NCBI GenBank assembly: GCA_016703965.1
Contig: JADJBB010000021.1
Coordinates: forward strand, 310,001-374,000
Length of the DNA stretch: 64,000 nucleotides
Origin: Acidobacteriota bacterium
Lineage (GTDB): Bacteria > Acidobacteriota > Blastocatellia > Pyrinomonadales > Pyrinomonadaceae
Reading direction: 5' to 3'
The notes below the pieces were generated by a model that saw only the letters and a program-made list of their open reading frames with translations, had not been told where the DNA came from and made no database searches. Numbering within the stretch: position 1 is the first letter of the stretch; each line of letters starts with the position of its first letter. This document shows positions 62,450 to 64,000 of this stretch, piece after piece. Both the position numbers and the translations under genes were made by a program.

Positions 62450-64000
62450 ATGTCCATCAAACAATCCATTTTCCTTTTTTTGCTTACTCCATTCGTCTTA
62501 CTGGTTGGCATCACTGACGGGCAAACAAAGGTTGCCGCTAAGGTCGTTGAACTGAAGAGCGAATACCTAAAGAATCCCGTCGGCATAGATGTAAAGCGTC
62601 CGCGGTTGAGCTGGCAGATCGTATCTTCCGAACACGCGCTCATTCAGACGGCTTATCAGATCAAGGTCGCAAAGAGTGAGGCCGCTCTTGCGGGGAAGGA
62701 AACGCCGGTGTGGGACTCGGGCAAGGTCGCTTCGAGCGAATCGAATCAGGTCGCATATAGCGGGCCGGAGCAGCGTTCGGGTGACCGAGTTTTTTGGCAG
62801 GTGAAGGTTTGGTTGAGTAACGGCGAGGTTGTGTCGTCGAGCGAGACTTCTTATTGGGAAATGGGGCTTTTGCAGACCTCCGATTGGATGGCGAATTGGA
62901 TCGAGCCGGAGCAGTCGGCAGATGTTTCGAAGCCTTCGCCGGCACCGATGCTGCGGCGGGCGTTTAATGTTCGCGGCGATGTTGTGCGGGCACGGGCTTA
63001 TGTGACGAGTCGCGGTTTATACGAGTTTCAGCTCAATGGAAACCGCGTGAGCGATCATCTTTTCACGCCGGGTTGGACGAGCTATAACAAGCGTCTGCAG
63101 TACCAGGTTTATGACCTGACCGACCAATTAAAAAAGGGCGATAATGCGGTCGGCATTACGCTTGGCGACGGATGGTATCGCGGGATCGGGTACAACAATT
63201 ACCGCTACGGTGACCGGCTTGCATTGCTGATGCAGATAAAGATCACGTACCGCGACGGGAACGAAGAGACGATCGTCACCGACAAAGACTGGAGATCCTC
63301 GACCGGCCCGATCCTGATGTCAAAGATCTATGACGGCGAAACCTACGACGCGCGGCTTGAGAGAAAAGGCTGGTCCGAGCCGGGATTTGCTGATGCGTCG
63401 TGGACGAATGTTCGCCTTGCGGAATATCCAAAGGTCGATCTCGTCGCCTCAATGGGAAATCCGGTCCGGGCTATCCAGGAAATAAAGCCGGTCAAGGTCT
63501 TTAAGACACCGGCTGGCGATACCGTTGCCGATATGGGGCAGAACATGGTCGGCTGGGTAAAACTTAAAGTAAAAGGCCCGGCTGGAACAAACATCGATAT
63601 CCGCCACGCCGAGGTGCTCGATAAAGACGGGAACGTGTATCTTGCGAACCTTCGCGGTGCAAAACAGGTCGTCCGGTACACCCTCAAGGGCGGCGAGGCG
63701 GAGACCTACGAGCCGCATTTCACCTTCCAGGGCTTTCGATACGTAGCGATCAGAGGTTATCCGGGCGAATTGACGGTGGATGATCTGACAGGAGTCGTTA
63801 TCCACTCGGATATGCAGCCCACGAGCGAATTTGAGACCTCGAATCCGCTGATAAATCAGCTCCAGCACAACATCATTTGGGGCCAAAAGGGTAATTTCCT
63901 AGATGTCCCGACCGACTGCCCGCAGCGTGACGAACGAATGGGCTGGACCGGTGACGCGCAAATGTTTGCACCGACGGCCGAATTCAACATGGACGTTTCG
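62450..64000 (+). CDS. GH78 alpha-L-rhamnosidase, N-terminal part (cut by window edge)
   Basis: 517 residues are visible, still open at the edge. There is a signal peptide (MSIKQSIFLFLLTPFVLLVGITDGQ), an N-terminal Ig-like domain ('ELKSEYLKNPVGIDVKRPRLSWQI'), and the GH78 N-domain ('LRRAFNVRGDVVRARAYVTSRGLYEFQLNGNRVSDHLFTPGWTSYNKRLQYQVYDLTDQLKKGDNAVGITLGDGWYRG'). The start of the catalytic (alpha/alpha)6 barrel reads 'DVPTDCPQRDERMGWTGDAQMFAPTAEF' and carries the catalytic Asp/Glu region. It releases terminal L-rhamnose from plant or microbial glycans outside the cell. No ribosome site stronger than AAGG (9 nt before the ATG) is seen. Confidence 0.92.
   Translation, partial: MSIKQSIFLFLLTPFVLLVGITDGQTKVAAKVVELKSEYLKNPVGIDVKRPRLSWQIVSSEHALIQTAYQIKVAKSEAALAGKETPVWDSGKVASSESNQVAYSGPEQRSGDRVFWQVKVWLSNGEVVSSSETSYWEMGLLQTSDWMANWIEPEQSADVSKPSPAPMLRRAFNVRGDVVRARAYVTSRGLYEFQLNGNRVSDHLFTPGWTSYNKRLQYQVYDLTDQLKKGDNAVGITLGDGWYRGIGYNNYRYGDRLALLMQIKITYRDGNEETIVTDKDWRSSTGPILMSKIYDGETYDARLERKGWSEPGFADASWTNVRLAEYPKVDLVASMGNPVRAIQEIKPVKVFKTPAGDTVADMGQNMVGWVKLKVKGPAGTNIDIRHAEVLDKDGNVYLANLRGAKQVVRYTLKGGEAETYEPHFTFQGFRYVAIRGYPGELTVDDLTGVVIHSDMQPTSEFETSNPLINQLQHNIIWGQKGNFLDVPTDCPQRDERMGWTGDAQMFAPTAEFNMDVS

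Noticed and set aside
62275..62517. 80-residue plus-strand frame before the rhamnosidase
   Set aside because: Overlaps the rhamnosidase signal-peptide region in another frame and has no ribosome site.
1..64000. CRISPR array, rRNA operon, prophage or insertion-sequence transposase
   Set aside because: No regularly spaced repeats, no rRNA sequence, no integrase, capsid or transposase motif was seen on either strand.
43909..64000. selA, selB or selD beside tRNA-Sec
   Set aside because: No gene in the window has their motifs; the cysteine desulfurase at 60229 is a general sulfur enzyme and does not replace them.

Overview
The window reads as a chromosomal stretch of an Acidobacteriota bacterium, most likely Blastocatellia / Pyrinomonadales. 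This rests on gene content, not on a marker gene. It has two large Oar-like TonB-dependent receptors with an N-terminal carboxypeptidase-regulatory domain, two secreted M28 peptidases, futalosine-pathway menaquinone genes (mqnA, mqnC) and many small secreted or SRPBCC proteins. Genes are on both strands in short operons. There is no rRNA, CRISPR array, prophage or recognisable transposase. The one RNA gene found is a selenocysteine tRNA.

Layout. 1-4.6 kb: a truncated fatty-acid desaturase, a CsgG-like secreted protein, a three-gene operon (propeller protein, membrane protein, SRPBCC protein), a Phd/PIN toxin-antitoxin pair and an unknown gene. 4.6-9.5 kb: mqnC and mqnA, two adjacent DUF1905/YdeI paralogues, a small acetyltransferase, a secreted protein and a cyclase-family hydrolase. 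9.5-10.3 kb: gene-free, with a degenerate repeat. 10.3-13.3 kb: NAD kinase divergent from a PpiD/SurA-like membrane foldase. 13.8-21 kb: two amino-acid permeases (one frameshifted near its end), a PLP decarboxylase, a thioredoxin-like protein and an MHS-type symporter. 21-25.5 kb: SRPBCC, CrtC-like and Dabb proteins, and an M1-peptidase-like TPR protein that has lost its zinc site. 25.9-33.6 kb: two TonB receptors around a secreted propeller-like protein. Both receptors are preceded by four 11-bp-spaced TTAAC-type repeats that look like a Pho box. 33.7-41.2 kb: a HEPN-like unknown, a NorQ/CbbQ-type AAA+ ATPase, an acetyltransferase, a membrane protein, two M28 peptidases and a methyltransferase. 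41.3-48.2 kb: topA, dprA, tRNA-Sec, an M20 peptidase and an S1/P1 nuclease. 48.3-55.4 kb: a small putative zinc protein, an SH3 protein, SRPBCC plus DoxX, a MATE exporter, a serine hydrolase and an esterase. 55.4-60.2 kb: a minus-strand cluster of an FHA-GAF-adenylate cyclase, mreB, cdaA (c-di-AMP synthase) and cdaR. 60.2-64 kb: a cysteine desulfurase, a 156-bp non-coding element with perfect 30-bp terminal inverted repeats, an unknown gene with a good promoter, and a truncated GH78 alpha-L-rhamnosidase.

Most genes are ordinary core or scavenging functions: import by TonB receptors, MHS and APC transporters; protein, peptide and sugar degradation by M28, M20, S1/P1 and GH78 enzymes; anaerobe-compatible quinone synthesis. 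The least expected signals are the shared tandem repeats upstream of both receptors, the zinc-less M1-like protein, tRNA-Sec, a 24-bp perfect palindrome between converging genes, the inverted-repeat element near 61.6 kb, and a small repeat expansion inside mqnA.
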